A program made the translations under genes and the position numbers. A DNA stretch of 7,530 bases from Pseudomonadota bacterium (GTDB lineage Bacteria > Pseudomonadota > Gammaproteobacteria > Burkholderiales > Burkholderiaceae_D). The stretch covers positions 1-7,530 of the forward strand of contig JAEZVM010000397.1 in assembly GCA_023420795.1 (NCBI GenBank), written 5' to 3'. This document shows positions 6,927 to 7,530 of the stretch, piece by piece. Below the pieces are notes generated by a model. That model did not search any database, had not been told where the DNA came from, and was given only the letters and a program-made list of their open reading frames with translations. Position 1 is the first letter of the stretch, and the number at the start of each line of letters is the position of its first letter.

Positions 6927-7293
6927 CGGTGCTCAGAACTGCACTTATATTCACCAGAACGCCGCTCAAGTTAATCAATACATCGTTGTTCCAAAAACGA
7001 AGAACCCGCCATCCCTGCAATTGCAGAAATTCGGTTCTCCTATCGTCATAAGCCAGCTGATCTTGATGCTGTCCGCCATCGAGTTCGATGATCAGCTTCT
7101 TGTCGATACAGGCAAAGTCGGCAATGTATGGTCCGATCGGGTGCTGGCGGCGAAAGCGGCTTTCCAGTTGGTCTCCTCGAAGGGCATGCCATAGTTTATG
7201 CTCGGCGAGCGTCATATTGCTGCGCAAAGACCGAGCGTTGATTGTCTGCTCTTCCTTGATACGCCGACCGGTAATCAAACTCTCTACCCCCAT
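6901..7293 (-). CDS. DUF559 domain protein, Vsr-like endonuclease fold
   Basis: A 130-residue protein with one DUF559 domain (about residues 18-118), a family related to very-short-patch-repair and other PD-(D/E)XK nucleases. Core motifs are intact: NMTLAEHKLWHALR (26-39), FRRQHPIGPYIADF (47-60, candidate metal ligand D59), LIIELDGGQH (67-76, E70 and D72), a Y-D-RRTEFL helix (82-90) and GWRVLRFWNNDVL (94-106). No signal peptide or membrane segment is visible. Nuclease activity and substrate are not established for most members, so no cellular role is claimed. ATG 7293 lies within the right inverted repeat (GGATGGGGGTA), and the stop at 6903-6901 lies in the left one; the final PPSQPSP is repeat-encoded. 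M27 (7215) is an alternative start but would remove conserved residues. It sits 40 nt after liuC and 20 nt before bioA in the same direction. Lower GC than its neighbours suggests later arrival. Confidence 0.5.
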   Translation of the reverse strand: MGVESLITGRRIKEEQTINARSLRSNMTLAEHKLWHALRGDQLESRFRRQHPIGPYIADFACIDKKLIIELDGGQHQDQLAYDDRRTEFLQLQGWRVLRFWNNDVLINLSGVLVNISAVLSTVPPSQPSP

Positions 7294-7323
7294 CCTAGCC
7301 TTCCCCCTGCAAGGGGGAAGGAA
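7286..7323 (-). repeat. right terminal inverted repeat of the DUF559 cassette
   Basis: This is the inverted partner of 6889-6926, with three mismatches in 38 bp. Its outer part forms a perfect 10-bp stem, CCTTCCCCCT (7299-7308) and AGGGGGAAGG (7312-7321), with a 3-nt loop. On the minus strand it supplies the DUF559 start ATG (7293-7291), and the arm ending GGAAGG is the only ribosome-binding-like sequence for that start, about 5 nt upstream. It begins 10 nt beyond the liuC stop codon. Confidence 0.5.
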
Positions 7324-7333
7324 CCAGTTACCG

Positions 7334-7530
7334 CTAATTCAGCCAGTTCGGCTTGCGCTTTTCCAGGAACGAGCGCACGCCTTCCCTGCCCTCGTCCGAG
7401 CTGCGGATATCGGCAATCCTCTCGGCGGTATCGGCAATCAGCGCGTCCGTCAGCGCCGCGCCGGCCACATCCCGCACCAGCCGCTTGGCTTCCTTCACCG
7501 CGTTCGGACTGTTGCCGACCAGTGCTTTCA
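7334..7530 (-). CDS. liuC: enoyl-CoA hydratase family protein, probable methylglutaconyl-CoA hydratase (partial, C-terminal 64 residues)
   Basis: Only the last 64 codons before the TAG stop (7336-7334) are in the window; the gene enters from the high-coordinate edge. The visible part is the C-terminal helical region of the crotonase/enoyl-CoA hydratase family: a K-x-LVGNSPNAVKEAKRL helix (first 17 residues), IADTAERIADIRSSDEGREG, and the typical ending VRSFLEKRKPNWLN. The catalytic oxyanion-hole and glutamate residues lie outside. In leucine breakdown methylglutaconyl-CoA hydratase adds water to the product of methylcrotonyl-CoA carboxylase, giving HMG-CoA. The carboxylase alpha gene downstream on the same strand makes this assignment the most likely, but another enoyl-CoA hydratase is possible from so short a piece. 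Family membership is firm and the exact substrate is inferred. Confidence 0.5.
   Translation of the reverse strand, partial: KALVGNSPNAVKEAKRLVRDVAGAALTDALIADTAERIADIRSSDEGREGVRSFLEKRKPNWLN

Larger units (their letters stand above)
6889..7323. mobile_element. inverted-repeat-bounded DUF559 cassette (putative small mobile unit)
   Basis: A 435-bp unit with 38-bp terminal inverted repeats (35/38 identical) enclosing one endonuclease-like gene and nothing else. Two sampled 60-base rows inside it are 47-48% G+C, against about 62% in a sampled row of bioD. There is no transposase, so if it moves it needs help or uses the encoded protein. From general experience DUF559 genes often lie next to C-rich/G-rich palindromes at scattered genomic sites, which agrees with a dispersed cassette. 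An exact target-site duplication was not found; a loose CTAAT(T)CAG similarity at 6880-6887 and 7334-7342 is the only candidate. Mobility is inference; the repeat structure is seen directly. Confidence 0.5.

Noticed and set aside
6881..7333. Search for a BirA or BioR operator or a clear promoter before bioA
   Set aside because: No convincing palindrome of the known biotin operator types and no clear -35/-10 pair was seen; the only dyads are the cassette hairpins.
7407..7441. Short direct repeat TATCGGCAATC in two copies inside liuC
   Set aside because: It encodes the repeated Ile-Ala-Asp in a helical segment and is explained by local protein sequence.

Overview
The window is a compact, same-direction (all minus-strand) metabolic gene cluster from a Gram-negative bacterium. 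Its moderately high GC content, the gene order bioA-bioF-bioD-bioB, and a branched-chain acyl-CoA (liu-type) degradation context point to Betaproteobacteria, order Burkholderiales. Oxalobacteraceae is my best guess, but this rests on general familiarity, not on a search.

In transcription order (high to low coordinates): (1) 7530-7334, the C-terminal end of an enoyl-CoA hydratase family protein, probably methylglutaconyl-CoA hydratase (liuC); (2) 7323-6889, a 435-bp cassette of lower GC with a DUF559 endonuclease-like gene framed by two near-identical inverted repeats, each of which folds into a strong GC-rich hairpin; (3) 6880-2546, the late biotin pathway: bioA, bioF (4-bp ATGA overlap), bioD (4-nt gap, perfect ribosome binding site overlapping the bioF stop) and bioB; (4) 2462-447, the biotin-carrying alpha subunit of 3-methylcrotonyl-CoA carboxylase (mccA/liuD); (5) 425-1, the N-terminal part of a glyoxylate/hydroxypyruvate reductase A (ghrA) that runs off the window.

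The logic is attractive. BioF, BioA, BioD and BioB carry a pimeloyl thioester through KAPA, DAPA and dethiobiotin to biotin. The next gene encodes an enzyme that must carry biotin covalently, and the gene before the biotin block encodes the hydratase that uses the product of that carboxylase in leucine catabolism. The biotin block therefore lies inside what would normally be a leucine/isovalerate utilisation operon. Pimeloyl-precursor genes (bioC, bioH) and birA are not in the window.

The least ordinary part is the DUF559 cassette. Its gene takes its start codon from one inverted repeat and its stop codon from the other. The inner-to-outer arm of the left repeat also forms most of the bioA ribosome binding site, so a hairpin could mask bioA translation unless a ribosome finishing DUF559 opens it. 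No RNA genes, CRISPR arrays, recognisable promoters or canonical terminators were seen, and no stretch above 300 bases lacks a gene.
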